A stretch of 64,000 nucleotides of DNA from JAMHWD01 sp035911135 (GCA_035911135.1 JAMHWD010000045.1:248001-312000), one strand, 5' to 3'. Positions 33,276-42,287 are shown, numbered from the stretch's first letter. Made by a program: numbers and translations. Notes: generated by a model not told the origin, from the letters alone.

Positions 33276-34187
33276 TTAAGCCCGGCGCTCCAGTACATAT
33301 TCAGCCAGATCGCGGAGCAATTGCGCGCGGCCTTCAAAGATCTTGAGATGGGAAGAGGCTTGCTGGATCAGCATTTCCGCGCGTTCGCGTGCCTGTTGCT
33401 TGCCCATGGTGGATACGAAGGTGGACTTGCCGGCTTCGGCGTCCTTGCCGGTGTCCTTGCCGGTATCCTGCGGATCGGCTTCAACGTCGAGAATATCATC
33501 CGTCACCTGAAAAGCCAGGCCAAGGTCATAGGCATAGTTACGGAGCGCTTTACGCTGCGGCTCGCCGGCTTTGCCGAGAATCGCGCCAGCCTCGCAGGCA
33601 AAAGCCATCAGCTTGCCGGTTTTCATGCGTTGCAGGCGGGAAATCGTGCCAAGGTCAAATTCTTCATTCTCGCCGATCAGATCCAGCATCTGACCGCCCA
33701 CCATGCCATGTGGCCCGGCGGCTTCGGCCATGGCGCGGACCAGTTCAAGGCGTACGCGGGGGTCTTCATGGGTTTCGGCATCGCTCAGCACTTCAAAGGC
33801 CAGCGTCAGCAGGGCATCTCCGGCCAATATCGCTGTGGCTTCATCATATTTCTTGTGAACGGTCGGCTGGCCGCGGCGCAGCGCCGCATCATCCATCGCC
33901 GGAAGATCGTCATGGATCAGCGAATAACAATGGACAAATTCCACCGCTGCTGCAACGCGGCGCGCGCGGCTGGGATCGACATTGAACAGGCTGGCGGCGT
34001 TCATGACCAGAAAAGGGCGCATGCGCTTGCCGCCGGCCAGCGTGCCGTGACGCATGGCATCAAAGAGGCGCGATTCATGTAAATCGGTCTCAGGCAGCAT
34101 TCTTTCAATGATGCGGTTGACGGAGGTCGCGCAATCCTGCAATGCCTGTTTCAGGCCGGGGGCTGCGTCTCTGGGTGATGGTGCCAT
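33276..34187 (-). CDS. ispA: Farnesyl/geranylgeranyl diphosphate synthase
   Basis: A 303-residue trans-prenyltransferase. The first Asp-rich motif is DDLPAMDD, in the short-chain form with two residues inserted as in bacterial FPP synthases. The second is FQVTDDILDVE. GGKRMRPFL near the N-terminus supplies the diphosphate-binding Lys/Arg. It condenses IPP with DMAPP/GPP in the cytoplasm to make farnesyl diphosphate for quinones and undecaprenol. It lies directly downstream of xseB, the common bacterial order; dxs, usually next, is 8.5 kb away, and ispH at 36.8 kb belongs to the same pathway. Confidence 0.95.
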   Translation of the reverse strand: MAPSPRDAAPGLKQALQDCATSVNRIIERMLPETDLHESRLFDAMRHGTLAGGKRMRPFLVMNAASLFNVDPSRARRVAAAVEFVHCYSLIHDDLPAMDDAALRRGQPTVHKKYDEATAILAGDALLTLAFEVLSDAETHEDPRVRLELVRAMAEAAGPHGMVGGQMLDLIGENEEFDLGTISRLQRMKTGKLMAFACEAGAILGKAGEPQRKALRNYAYDLGLAFQVTDDILDVEADPQDTGKDTGKDAEAGKSTFVSTMGKQQARERAEMLIQQASSHLKIFEGRAQLLRDLAEYVLERRA

Positions 34188-34220
34188 TTTTTCCCTATTC
34201 TTCTTTAACGGTGTATGCGG

Positions 34221-34466
34221 TTAACCGGCATCATCCAGCGGCTGCAATCCTGCAGCACCGCCGGGGCCGATGGTGATTTTCTCGATTTTCGCCTGTGCAT
34301 CGCGGAGCTTTTTCTCGCAATGCTGGCGCAGGGAAACGCCGCGCTCGTAAAGGCCGATGGAATCATCAAGCTTCGCCTGACCGCCTTCAAGGGATTTGAC
34401 GATCCCCTCCAGCTCCATCATGGCTTCTTCAAAACTCAATTTTTCAACAGCGGATGTTTGCGACAT
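34221..34466 (-). CDS. xseB: Exodeoxyribonuclease VII small subunit
   Basis: An 81-residue XseB from ATG 34466 (MSQTSAVEKLSFE); a TTG two codons earlier is less likely. The family signature SFEEAMMELEGIVKSLEGG and YERGVSLRQHCEKKL are present. It partners XseA to degrade single-stranded DNA; xseA is not in the window. It precedes ispA by 33 bp. Confidence 0.92.
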   Translation of the reverse strand: MSQTSAVEKLSFEEAMMELEGIVKSLEGGQAKLDDSIGLYERGVSLRQHCEKKLRDAQAKIEKITIGPGGAAGLQPLDDAG

Positions 34467-34559
34467 TCCCAAAAACGCTTATATTCTTGTCTAAAGTTGG
34501 ACGAGTTTAAGCCAGAGCGCCCGATTCCTCAAGCAAAGATTAAGCGGTATTCAAGACCT

Positions 34560-35303
34560 ATGAACATGCAAGTCACACAGACCGGATTCAGCCTCGCGCA
34601 AGGCTTGCGAGTCTATGCAATCGGCGATATTCACGGGTTTTCGGACGCGCTGGACCGGATGCATGATGCCATCGCGGCGGATCTGCTGGATCACCCCCCG
34701 GAAAGCGCCCATATCGTCTATCTGGGGGATTATATTGACCGCGGCCCCGATTCGAAAGGCGTGATTGATCGCCTGATCGCAAGGCGCGACCGAGGCGATG
34801 GAATCGAAAAGACCTTTATCCTCGGCAATCATGAGATGGGCCTGTATGAATTTACCAAAAACCCGCATGAAAGCCGCTGGCTGATGTATGGCGGGATTGA
34901 AACGCTCAAGAGCTACGGGATTGTATTTGCGGCGGATGTTCCGCTCCCCGGCGAGATCGAGGATGCGGCGGGGCGCCTCCTGAATGTCCTGCCGCCTGCG
35001 CACCGTGAATTTCTGGAAGCTCTGGAATATTACCGCGCGATCGGGGATTACTTTTTCGTGCATGCCGGTATAGACCCCTTAAAGCCGTTGGAGAAAAACA
35101 CGGTGCGGGATTTTACCTTCATCCGCGAGCCGTTTTTGTCATGGCCGGCGGCGTTCTCCAAAATGATCGTCCATGGCCACACCATCAGCGAAAAGCCCGA
35201 GATCAAAAAACACCGCATCGGTGTAGATACCGGGCTTTATGCGGGTGGGAAATTAACGGCCGCCGTGCTGGAAAATGATACTGTCAGATTTCTACAAGTC
35301 TGA
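34560..35303 (+). CDS. Metallophosphoesterase, Ser/Thr phosphatase family
   Basis: A 247-residue protein from ATG 34560; the open frame extends to 34215 but that overlaps xseB on the other strand. Calcineurin-like motifs appear in order: GDIHG, GDYIDRGPDSKGVID, GNHEMG, later FVHAGIDP and VHGHTISE. These are the dinuclear metal ligands of PPP-type phosphatases. It resembles bacterial PrpA/PrpE or ApaH-like symmetric hydrolases; the actual substrate is uncertain. Its stop overlaps the convergent gmhA gene by 12 bp. Confidence 0.9.
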   Translation: MNMQVTQTGFSLAQGLRVYAIGDIHGFSDALDRMHDAIAADLLDHPPESAHIVYLGDYIDRGPDSKGVIDRLIARRDRGDGIEKTFILGNHEMGLYEFTKNPHESRWLMYGGIETLKSYGIVFAADVPLPGEIEDAAGRLLNVLPPAHREFLEALEYYRAIGDYFFVHAGIDPLKPLEKNTVRDFTFIREPFLSWPAAFSKMIVHGHTISEKPEIKKHRIGVDTGLYAGGKLTAAVLENDTVRFLQV

Positions 35304-35894
35304 AGGATGGACCAGCCCCAATCGCTGCTCCAGCGCGCCGCAGAGCATCTGCCCCAGCGTGATATGCATCTCCTGTATGCGCGCTGTGATATCGGATGGC
35401 ACGATCAAAATCGTATCACAAAGCGCTTGCATCTTGCCGCCATCCTTGCCAGAAAAACCGATGGTCACAAGGCCTTGGGCCTTTGCGGTTTTCAGGGCTT
35501 CAAGGATATTGGGGCTCTGGCCGGATGTGCTGATGCCGATGACGATATCGCCAGGCTTGCCCAGCGCCTCGATCTGCCTTGCGAAAATCTGGTCAAACCC
35601 CAGATCATTGCCGGCCGCCGTGATGGCGGATGTATCGGTGGTCAGGGCAATGGCGGCAATGGCCTTGCGGTTTTTCGCGTAGCGTATGGTCAGTTCCGTG
35701 GCCAGATGCTGGGCGTCTGCGGCGCTGCCGCCATTGCCCATGAACATGATCTTGCCGCCCTGATTGATACATGTCACGCAAGCTTCCAGCATGGCTGCAA
35801 AGGGTGTTTGCAGGGTGGCAAAAGTTTTTACCGCCGCTTCCATATGCTGCTCTTTTTCGGCAAGCCAGAAGGCATCAAGATTAAAAGCGCTCAT
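35292..35894 (-). CDS. gmhA: Phosphoheptose isomerase (SIS domain)
   Basis: A 200-residue SIS-domain protein. GNGGSAADAQHLATEL and ISTSGQSPNILEAL are the sugar-phosphate-binding loops; ITARIQEMHITLGQMLC carries the active-site Glu/His region of GmhA. It converts sedoheptulose 7-phosphate to D-glycero-D-manno-heptose 7-phosphate for lipopolysaccharide core synthesis. The closely related replication-initiation protein DiaA cannot be fully excluded. It starts 4 bp after the lipoprotein gene upstream on the same strand. Confidence 0.9.
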   Translation of the reverse strand: MSAFNLDAFWLAEKEQHMEAAVKTFATLQTPFAAMLEACVTCINQGGKIMFMGNGGSAADAQHLATELTIRYAKNRKAIAAIALTTDTSAITAAGNDLGFDQIFARQIEALGKPGDIVIGISTSGQSPNILEALKTAKAQGLVTIGFSGKDGGKMQALCDTILIVPSDITARIQEMHITLGQMLCGALEQRLGLVHPSDL

Positions 35895-35898
35895 ATGA

Positions 35899-36663
35899 TT
35901 ATCTCGCCAGTTTCTGCGGCGCGCCGGTTTTGGTGTCAGGCGGCAGTTTCTCCTGTGTCACGGCGGCAGGCGGCGCAGTTGCCGCAACGGGGGCAGGGGC
36001 TGCTGGTTGCTGGCTGATGGCTGTGACCGGAACTTTTGGGGCGCGGACCATATTCTTGCGGTTATAGCGCAATTGATCCTCGGTCAGCTGGAAACCCAGC
36101 AGGATCTTGAAATCGGGGCCATCTTTCAGACTGTCAGCCGGAATCAACTGGCGCAGCGTCTCGATATAAACATGCTGGTTCTGGCCCGGTGGATAGGTCA
36201 TCGAGGCCGCGAATACTTCCTTGGCCAGAACCTCTTCATCCTGATCGACAACGGCCACGAAGAACGGGTACGCAAAGAACGGCTTATCGGAATTTTGCTG
36301 GCGGGCCTGCGGGCCGAGTGCGCCTGTGAAGCTTAAGCGCAGGTCAACAACCATCGCGCCGCCGCGGTAGGCACAGGCGCTTTCCACCTGATTGATGCTC
36401 ACGCGCGTGAGCAGATCGCCTTCGCGCGATCCTTCGGAGAACTCGCTCAAGGAACTAAGCTCATCGACAATATCCACCCTGGGGCAGTAATCGGGATTGA
36501 TCTCGGCGTCCTTGCGCTCGGTATTGTTCAGCAGGTCCATCTCGCTGTCCTTGGGATCAATGCGGAAGGAATCGGCAAGGCTGTTCCAGCTCGATTGCAG
36601 GGTTTTACAGCCTGAAAGGGCTAAGGTTGCGGCCAAGAGTAAGGTAAGATGCTGAATTCTCAT
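35899..36663 (-). CDS. Outer-membrane-type lipoprotein of unknown function
   Basis: About 254 residues from ATG 36663 (MRIQHLTLLLAATLALSGC); a much longer frame to 37293 is antisense to ispH and rejected. The lipobox LALSGC gives a lipidated Cys18. The mature protein has a conserved-looking beta domain (CPRVDIVDELSSLSEFSEG, then FFVAVVDQDEEVLAKE) and a Pro/Ala-rich C-terminal tail (PAAPAPVAATAPPAA). Residue 19 is Lys, so sorting to the outer membrane is predicted. No family name recognised. Cotranscribed with gmhA. Confidence 0.8.
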   Translation of the reverse strand: MRIQHLTLLLAATLALSGCKTLQSSWNSLADSFRIDPKDSEMDLLNNTERKDAEINPDYCPRVDIVDELSSLSEFSEGSREGDLLTRVSINQVESACAYRGGAMVVDLRLSFTGALGPQARQQNSDKPFFAYPFFVAVVDQDEEVLAKEVFAASMTYPPGQNQHVYIETLRQLIPADSLKDGPDFKILLGFQLTEDQLRYNRKNMVRAPKVPVTAISQQPAAPAPVAATAPPAAVTQEKLPPDTKTGAPQKLAR

Positions 36664-36801
36664 AATGTTCTTCCGGTGCTGGCGAAATTTGAAAAAACAT
36701 ACCCCATGCATGCGGGGGCGGCAAGCTGCCTTTGGGCAAAACGGCATTTTCGCGGAAAATCTATGGATTTCCTTTGTCGCTCTTGCTATAAAAACCGCGC
36801 A

Positions 36802-37758
36802 ATGACAAAGCCTTCCTTGAAAATATTGCTGGCCGCGCCGCGTGGCTTTTGTGCCGGTGTGGACCGCGCGATCCAGATTGTCGAGCTGGCGCTGCAGAAA
36901 TACGGCAAGCCCGTCTATGTGCGCCATGAGATCGTGCATAACAAATTCGTGGTGGATTCCTTGAAGGAAAAAGGCGCGATTTTCGTCAAGGAACTGGATG
37001 AAATCCCGGATGATGGCCAGCCTGTCGTGTTTTCCGCGCATGGCGTGCCCAAGTCTGTTCCTGAGAATGCGCGCGCGCGCCAGATGTTTTACTTTGATGC
37101 AACATGCCCGCTGGTCAGCAAGGTTCACCGCGAGGCTGAGCGCCATCACAAGAACGGCGACCAGATCATCCTGATCGGCCATGCCGGTCATCCGGAAATT
37201 ATCGGCACAATCGGCCAGTTGCCGCCGGGCGCGGTGCTGCTGGTGGAGACGGTCGAGGATGTCGAGACGCTCACGGTCGGCAATGCCGAACATCTGGCCT
37301 TTTGCACGCAGACAACCTTATCGGTGGATGATACATCGGAAATCGTGGCGGCGCTGCAGGCCAAATTCCCGGCGATCAAGGGGCCGCATAAGGAAGATAT
37401 CTGCTACGCCACCACCAACCGTCAGGCGGCGGTCAAGGCCATTGCGGGTCAAAGCGAGATGATGATTGTCATCGGCGCGCCCAATTCCTCCAATTCCAAC
37501 CGCCTTGTTGAGGTGGCCCGCAATTACGGCTGCCCGCGCGCGATCATGGTCCAGCGCGCCGCCGAGATTGACTGGGCGGCCATTGGCGCGGTTGCTGTGC
37601 TGGGGATTTCCGCTGGCGCTTCCGCGCCGGAAATTCTGGTCGATGAGGTGATTGAATCCGCCCGCGCGCATTTCGATGTCAGCGTGGAGGAGGTTGCCAT
37701 CACTTCCGAAGATGTGCATTTCAAACTGCCCGCCGCGCTTGGCGATAAGGCCGCGTGA
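36802..37758 (+). CDS. ispH: 4-hydroxy-3-methylbut-2-enyl diphosphate reductase
   Basis: A 318-residue IspH starting MTKPSLKILLAAPRGFC; the frame is open to 36649 but overlaps the divergent lipoprotein gene. The three Fe-S cysteines are visible: Cys17 in RGFCAGVDRA, DATCPLVSKVH and DICYATTNRQ. The TQTTLSVDDT and SNSNRLVEVA substrate motifs follow. It carries out the last step of the MEP pathway, making IPP and DMAPP; its Fe-S cluster would come from the suf system in this same window. Confidence 0.97.
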   Translation: MTKPSLKILLAAPRGFCAGVDRAIQIVELALQKYGKPVYVRHEIVHNKFVVDSLKEKGAIFVKELDEIPDDGQPVVFSAHGVPKSVPENARARQMFYFDATCPLVSKVHREAERHHKNGDQIILIGHAGHPEIIGTIGQLPPGAVLLVETVEDVETLTVGNAEHLAFCTQTTLSVDDTSEIVAALQAKFPAIKGPHKEDICYATTNRQAAVKAIAGQSEMMIVIGAPNSSNSNRLVEVARNYGCPRAIMVQRAAEIDWAAIGAVAVLGISAGASAPEILVDEVIESARAHFDVSVEEVAITSEDVHFKLPAALGDKAA

Positions 37759-38504
37759 TCGTGATGGCGGCGGGGGCATTAAAATCCATTACGCTGATGG
37801 GCATGTCCGGGGTCGGCAAGACGTATCTCTCGCGCCAGCTCGCTGATTGGGGCTGGTTTCATTATTCCTGCGATCTGGAGATTGGCCGTAAATTCATGGC
37901 CGCCGATTTGCCATCACCTGTTACTTGCGCGGCGGATTTGTCAGTCCTGTCGGCCTTTATCGGCAAGCTGGGCGATGCGGCCAAAGGCGGGTTGCCTTAT
38001 GAGGAATTCAAGCGCCGCCAGAGGCTTTATTACGAGGCGGAATGTGCGGCCATTGCCGAAGTGCCGGCCTTGGCGCAGGATCATGTGAAACTGATCCACG
38101 ATTCCACGGGATCGCTCTGCGAGATCATGGATGAGGCGCTGGTTGAGAATCTGGGCAAATCAACATTGTTTGTGTATTTAAAGGCCAGCGCGGAAGACGA
38201 GATACAAATTCTGGAGCGCGCGAGACAATACCCCAAACCGCTGTTTTTCCCGCCGGCAAAATTCGATATCTGGCTGGGCGAATATTTGCAAGGCAATGGA
38301 TTGAAATCTTCGGATGAGATGAACCCGGATGAATTCGCACGCTGGGTTTTCCCGCGCCTGTTCGAAAGCCGCCTGCCGAAATACCAGCGCCTTGCCGATC
38401 TCTACGGCGTAACCATTCCGGCGGCGGCGTTTTATGGCGTGGAATCAGAGGCGCGTTTTCTGGATATCATTCAAGATGCCATGCACAAGCGGAATGCCGC
38501 ATGA
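37755..38504 (+). CDS. P-loop ATPase/kinase-like protein
   Basis: A 249-residue protein. Walker A GMSGVGKTYL lies near the N-terminus after a short beta strand, and the following HYSCDLEIGRKF resembles the Asp/Arg substrate region of shikimate- or adenylate-kinase-like folds. No clear lid or Walker B is assignable. GTG at 37755 overlaps the ispH stop; ATG at 37764 is the alternative start. It sits between ispH and rnhA with overlaps at both ends, a common alphaproteobacterial neighbourhood for an uncharacterised ATPase. Substrate unknown. Confidence 0.75.
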   Translation: MIVMAAGALKSITLMGMSGVGKTYLSRQLADWGWFHYSCDLEIGRKFMAADLPSPVTCAADLSVLSAFIGKLGDAAKGGLPYEEFKRRQRLYYEAECAAIAEVPALAQDHVKLIHDSTGSLCEIMDEALVENLGKSTLFVYLKASAEDEIQILERARQYPKPLFFPPAKFDIWLGEYLQGNGLKSSDEMNPDEFARWVFPRLFESRLPKYQRLADLYGVTIPAAAFYGVESEARFLDIIQDAMHKRNAA

Positions 38505-38926
38505 AACATGTCGAGATTTTCACGGATGGCGCCTGCAGCGGTAATCCCGGCCCCGGCGGCTGGGGCGCGGTGCTGCGCCATGGCGATCTGGAGAAGGAAA
38601 TATCCGGCAGCGCGTACGAGACCACCAATAACCGCATGGAAATGACAGCGGCCATCAAGGCGCTGGAGGCGCTGAAAGGCCGCTGCCGCGTTGATATCTA
38701 CACCGACAGCACCTATTTGCAAAAAGGCGTATCGGAATGGATGCCGGGCTGGAAGGCCAAAGGCTGGCCCGCGAAAATAAAAAATCAGGATCTGTGGAAG
38801 ATGCTGGATGAATTATTGCCGCGCCATGATGTGACCTTTCACTGGGTCAAGGGCCATGCGGGGCATCCTGAAAACGAACGCGCCGATAGGCTGGCTACCG
38901 GCGCGATCCCAAAACAGGGGTGTTAA
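38501..38926 (+). CDS. rnhA: Ribonuclease HI
   Basis: A 141-residue RNase HI with the full catalytic set: Asp9 (FTDGACSGNPGPGGWG), Glu47 (NNRMEM), Asp69 (YTDS), His119 (KGHAGH) and Asp129 (ERADRLA). It cleaves the RNA strand of RNA-DNA hybrids at R-loops and Okazaki primers. ATGA overlap with the ATPase gene makes it the third gene of ispH - ATPase - rnhA. A palindromic repeat follows 9 bp after the stop. Confidence 0.97.
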   Translation: MKHVEIFTDGACSGNPGPGGWGAVLRHGDLEKEISGSAYETTNNRMEMTAAIKALEALKGRCRVDIYTDSTYLQKGVSEWMPGWKAKGWPAKIKNQDLWKMLDELLPRHDVTFHWVKGHAGHPENERADRLATGAIPKQGC

Positions 38927-38934
38927 TTTCAGCG

Positions 38935-38992
38935 CGTCATTGCGCCTTGTGCATGCAATCCATGGATCACACGGACGGGCCGTGTGATGACG
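38935..38992. repeat. Two-hairpin palindromic repeat, full copy
   Basis: CGTCATTGCGCC...GCATGCAATCC and ATGGATCACACGG-ACGGG-CCGTGTGATGACG. It lies between the convergent rnhA and the following minus-strand gene. Confidence 0.85.
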
Positions 38993-39000
38993 GGGAAACA

Positions 39001-39399
39001 TCAGGCTGCGTTCTCGCCGGACGAGGAATTGCCCGGATTTTCATCACTTGTGTTCCCGGCATTGCCGCCGCCCGTGTTATTGTCGCGGCGTGGGAAGGGA
39101 CGGCGCTGGGGCTTGCGTTGCATGCCTTGGGCCGAATCTTCCATCATCTCGCCGCCGCCTTGCTGGTGACGGCCGCGCGCGTCGCGGTGCGGCGGGATGG
39201 GAATGGGTTTTTGCGCCATTTCGTCGCGCTCGCTCACCGCAACGTCAATCTCAAGACGGGATGCCGCCTTGCGTAGTTCATGAATGGCATCCTGCAGCGC
39301 TTCGCGCGCTTTTGAATCCTTGTTGTTGGCGCTCCACGCGTCATAGGATTTCAGGCATTCTGCTGTCGCATTCTGCAGACGTTCCTTGATCTCGGCCAT
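39001..39399 (-). CDS. Hypothetical protein with disordered Gly/Asn tail
   Basis: A 132-residue protein with CAGGAG upstream of the ATG. The first 60 residues are a helical domain (MAEIKERLQNATAECLKSYDAW, ALQDAIHELRKAASRLEIDVA). The rest is a low-complexity basic/Gly/Asn/Ser-rich tail (QRRPFPRRDN, then GNAGN and NPGNSSSG), probably disordered and possibly nucleic-acid binding. No family recognised. Confidence 0.65.
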   Translation of the reverse strand: MAEIKERLQNATAECLKSYDAWSANNKDSKAREALQDAIHELRKAASRLEIDVAVSERDEMAQKPIPIPPHRDARGRHQQGGGEMMEDSAQGMQRKPQRRPFPRRDNNTGGGNAGNTSDENPGNSSSGENAA

Positions 39400-39487
39400 T
39401 GCTTATAACTCCTGATAAATTTTTTGATGTGTGACGACTATAGCCTAATACAGGCACTTGTAAATAAACCTTAAGAGAAAAGATCTT

Positions 39488-40543
39488 TTAATCCGAACCA
39501 AAGACCGTATTGATCTGCTGCGTGACGCGGATAAAGGTCGTGCGCTTGGAAAGCTCTTTCAGGCGCCTTGCCCCGACATAGGTGCAGGCCGAACGGATCC
39601 CACCCAGTATATCCTGCAAGGTGGCATCGACAGGGCCGCGATAGGGGACTTTGACGGTCTTGCCTTCACTGGCGCGGTATTCGGCAATATGGCCTTTATG
39701 CTTTTTCATGGCCGTATCGCTGCTCATGCCGTAGAAGCGCAAATATTTCTTGCCGTCTTCCTCGATGATTTCCTGCTCGGCCTCGTCATGGCCGGACAGC
39801 ATCCCGCCCAGCATGACAAAATCCGCGCCGCCGCCAAAGGCCTTGGCCAGATCGCCGGGAACCGTACAGCCGCCATCGGCGCAGATATACCCGCCCAGAC
39901 CATGCGCGGCATCGGCGCATTCGATCACGGCTGATAATTGCGGATATCCGATGCCGGTCATCTTGCGCGTGGTGCAGACACTGCCCGGGCCGATACCGAC
40001 CTTGACGATATCAACCCCGGCCAGAATAAGTTCTTCGACCATCTCACCCGTGACGACATTCCCGGCCATGATGGTAAGATCAGGGATCATGTTGCGGATA
40101 CGTTTGACGAAGTCGATGAAATGCTGGCTGTAACCATTGGCCACATCAATGCAGAGCTTCTCAATGCCCTTGCCGTTATTCTGGACCGATGAATCCATAA
40201 ACGCGATCAGCTTGTCCTGATCTTCTTCCGTCATGCCGATGCTGTACCAGACGGATTCGCCGCCATACTCGCCGAAAAATTTCAGCAAATCCTCCAGCGG
40301 ATAATGCTTGTGCAGGGCCACACTCAGGCCGTTGCCGTTTTTGATGAAGGCCTTGGCCATCTCGAATGTGCCCACGCCGTCCATATTGGCGGCGATAATG
40401 GGTACGCCTGTATATTGGCGTCCGCTCCAGCGCATGGTGAAATCGCGCGTGATATCGACATCCTTGCGGGTGGAGAGGGTGGATCGCTTGGGGCGGATCA
40501 ACACATCCTTGAAATCAAGCTTGAGACCTTCTTCGATACGCAT
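39488..40543 (-). CDS. guaC: GMP reductase
   Basis: A 351-residue TIM-barrel enzyme of the IMPDH/GMPR family without CBS domains. Cys190 in GIGPGSVCTTR is the catalytic cysteine; AANMDGVGTFEMA and FYGMSSDTAM are GMPR-type segments that distinguish it from IMP dehydrogenase. It reduces GMP to IMP with NADPH. AGGA precedes the ATG. The DUF1192 gene lies upstream on the same strand, 25 bp away. Confidence 0.94.
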   Translation of the reverse strand: MRIEEGLKLDFKDVLIRPKRSTLSTRKDVDITRDFTMRWSGRQYTGVPIIAANMDGVGTFEMAKAFIKNGNGLSVALHKHYPLEDLLKFFGEYGGESVWYSIGMTEEDQDKLIAFMDSSVQNNGKGIEKLCIDVANGYSQHFIDFVKRIRNMIPDLTIMAGNVVTGEMVEELILAGVDIVKVGIGPGSVCTTRKMTGIGYPQLSAVIECADAAHGLGGYICADGGCTVPGDLAKAFGGGADFVMLGGMLSGHDEAEQEIIEEDGKKYLRFYGMSSDTAMKKHKGHIAEYRASEGKTVKVPYRGPVDATLQDILGGIRSACTYVGARRLKELSKRTTFIRVTQQINTVFGSD

Positions 40544-40568
40544 AATGGGGATATCCTGTCGTTATGAA

Positions 40569-40751
40569 TTATGACTTGAAAAACGCATCCGCCGCCGCGC
40601 GGGAGGATTGCTTTTTGGTAATGTCGGCTTCGGCGCGGGTGATTTCAGCCTTGAGATCCTCGATGTATTTCTTGAGGTCCTCAACGGAAAGATTATCCAG
40701 CTTGGCCGGAAATTCTCTGGTCTTTGGTTTTTCCGGCTCTTCAAAAAACAT
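40569..40751 (-). CDS. DUF1192 family protein
   Basis: A 60-residue acidic protein: an EPEKPKTREFP start, then LDNLSVEDLKKYIEDLKAEI and KQSSRAAADAFFKS. This is the DUF1192 pattern (L-S-x-x-E-L-x-x-x-I-x-x-L-x-x-E-I ... K-x-S-R-x-A-A-D-x-x-F). A short coiled coil is evident. Typical of alphaproteobacteria; function unknown. Confidence 0.85.
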   Translation of the reverse strand: MFFEEPEKPKTREFPAKLDNLSVEDLKKYIEDLKAEITRAEADITKKQSSRAAADAFFKS

Positions 40752-40907
40752 GGCGCTTTCTCGTCTTTAGAGCATTGAAATTACAGGCTAAGCCTCTAAA
40801 AATCAACGCCTTGATGCATTTTCTTCTGGTAATTTGGCCTTCCCTGCATTATAAAATGCCCATTCCCAAAAAAAGTGTTGAGCTTTTTGAGGTGAAGCCC
40901 CGGAAAA

Positions 40908-40925
40908 AGGGTTTTCGCAAACCCT
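40908..40925 (+). other. Leader hairpin upstream of trcR
   Basis: AGGGTTT-TCGC-AAACCCT is a perfect 7-bp stem about 40 bp before the trcR start, without a T-tract. Confidence 0.4.
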
Positions 40926-40966
40926 CTTGTATTGGATTATTGATAACGCATTTAAGGAGATTATAG

Positions 40967-41689
40967 ATGTCCGCTGCCCTGAATTACGATGGCCGCCTGT
41001 TGATGCCCAAGGCCACAGCCGTCTGGATGATTGAAAATACGGCCCTGACTTTCAAGCAGATTGCTGAGTTCACCGAACTGACCGAGATCGAGATCGAGGC
41101 GCTGGCCAATGAAGAAATCGGCCGCGGTCTGGTTGGCCGTAACCCCGTAGATCACCATGAAGTCACGAAGGACGAGCTGGAGCGCTGCGAAAAAGACGCT
41201 AATGCGCGTCTGATCCATTCCCGCAGCGAATTGCCGCAGGTAAAACTCCGCGCCAAGGGTCCGCGTTATACGCCTGTGTCCAAGCGCGGCGACAAGCCCG
41301 ATGCCATTGCCTATATTCTTAAGAACAACGCTGAGATTTCCGATGCCCAGATCTGCAAGCTGGTCGGTACGACCAAGCCGACTATCTTGAGCGTGCGCGA
41401 CAAATCGCACCCCAACACACCCAATATCAAGCCGCGCCACCCGGCCGAACTTGGTCTTTGCACATACAAGGAATACGAATCAGCCTCCGATAAAGGCTTC
41501 CGGGCGCAGGGCAAGGATCCTGAAGCCATGCGCGCCCAGCGTATGGCGGCAAATGCCCAGCAGGCCGAGCAGGAGCGCGAAGTCGATCCTACCGATATGG
41601 CGGCCGCTTCCAGCAGCTTCGATTTCTCGAACTTCCTCTCGCGCCCGTCCTCATCTTCGTCCTTTAATGACGAAGATGATCGCGATTAA
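40967..41689 (+). CDS. trcR: Cell-cycle transcriptional regulator TrcR (DUF1013)
   Basis: A 240-residue protein. The N-terminal half reads as DUF1013/TrcR: LMPKATAVWMIENTALTFKQIAEF, then a helix-turn-helix region and the central KPDAIAYILKNNAEISDAQICKLVGTTKPTI with the HTH-like element. The Ser-rich acidic C-terminal tail (SFNDEDDRD) is variable. In Caulobacter TrcR is an essential regulator that binds cell-cycle promoters. AAGGAG precedes the ATG and a strong terminator follows. Confidence 0.9.
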   Translation: MSAALNYDGRLLMPKATAVWMIENTALTFKQIAEFTELTEIEIEALANEEIGRGLVGRNPVDHHEVTKDELERCEKDANARLIHSRSELPQVKLRAKGPRYTPVSKRGDKPDAIAYILKNNAEISDAQICKLVGTTKPTILSVRDKSHPNTPNIKPRHPAELGLCTYKEYESASDKGFRAQGKDPEAMRAQRMAANAQQAEQEREVDPTDMAAASSSFDFSNFLSRPSSSSSFNDEDDRD

Positions 41690-41711
41690 GCATTGCGTGA
41701 ATGTGATTGTA

Positions 41712-41743
41712 AAAATCCCGGCTTTAGGCCGGGATTTTTTTTT
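41712..41743. terminator. Bidirectional terminator
   Basis: AAAATCCCGGC-TTTA-GGCCGGGATTTT with A- and T-tracts on both sides, between trcR and the convergent DUF465 gene. Confidence 0.92.
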
Positions 41744-41939
41744 AATGCTCGGCGTAGCTGATCTTCTCGATCGCGTCTTTGAGCACCAGCTTCTTTTTCT
41801 TGAGCATGTTCAAATAATCCGCCGTGGTGGAGGGGCTTTGCCTTGCTTCATGAATCCTGGTCTCGATCTCGGCATGTCTGCGGCGCAGGGCGACAACTTT
41901 GGCGCGTGGTCCGTCTTCCAGGTTCTGTGATTGCATCAT
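41742..41939 (-). CDS. DUF465/YdcH-like small protein
   Basis: A 65-residue helical protein with GGAGGA just before the ATG pair. The pattern L-R-R-R-H-A-E-I-E-T-R-I-H-E-A-R and LNMLKKKKLVLKDAIEKI is typical of the YdcH/DUF465 family, small coiled-coil proteins of unknown function common in proteobacteria. Shares the bidirectional terminator with trcR. Confidence 0.85.
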   Translation of the reverse strand: MMQSQNLEDGPRAKVVALRRRHAEIETRIHEARQSPSTTADYLNMLKKKKLVLKDAIEKISYAEH

Positions 41940-42287
41940 ATTTCCTCCATCAGGGTTACAACAGGTTTGCGTTCATCCGCCCGCCTCATAAGGCCTGCCG
42001 CACGCGGAACAATGACGCAAAAAACTATATAAATCATTGCTTTAAAAATGATTTATTGCTGATGCGCGTCTTTATCGTTTGCGGTCTTTTGGCATATCGC
42101 TAGGTGGATTGTTCAACTCCCATCATCTCATGGGGGCGCTTAAAAAATTATTAACAAAAACTTAAAAAAACGCCGTTCCGGCAATTAAGACAAATATTTG
42201 ATTCATCAAGCCGATTTTGCTAGAATGATCTAGGTAATAGAAAAACGATAATAATAAATATAATTTCGTAATATAAGGGGTAGTGAA
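41940..42287. other. Intergenic region without a recognised gene
   Basis: AT-rich, between the divergent DUF465 gene and the 42288 gene. TATAAT at 42259-42264, 24 bp before the downstream start codon, could be a -10 element, but no convincing -35 is seen. A short GC-rich stretch (ACGCCGTTCCGGC) near 42170 could form a weak hairpin. Confidence 0.45.

Noticed and set aside
36664..37293. N-terminal extension of the lipoprotein gene to 464 residues
   Set aside because: The extension is antisense to ispH and precedes a perfect lipoprotein signal peptide at 36663, so translation starts there.
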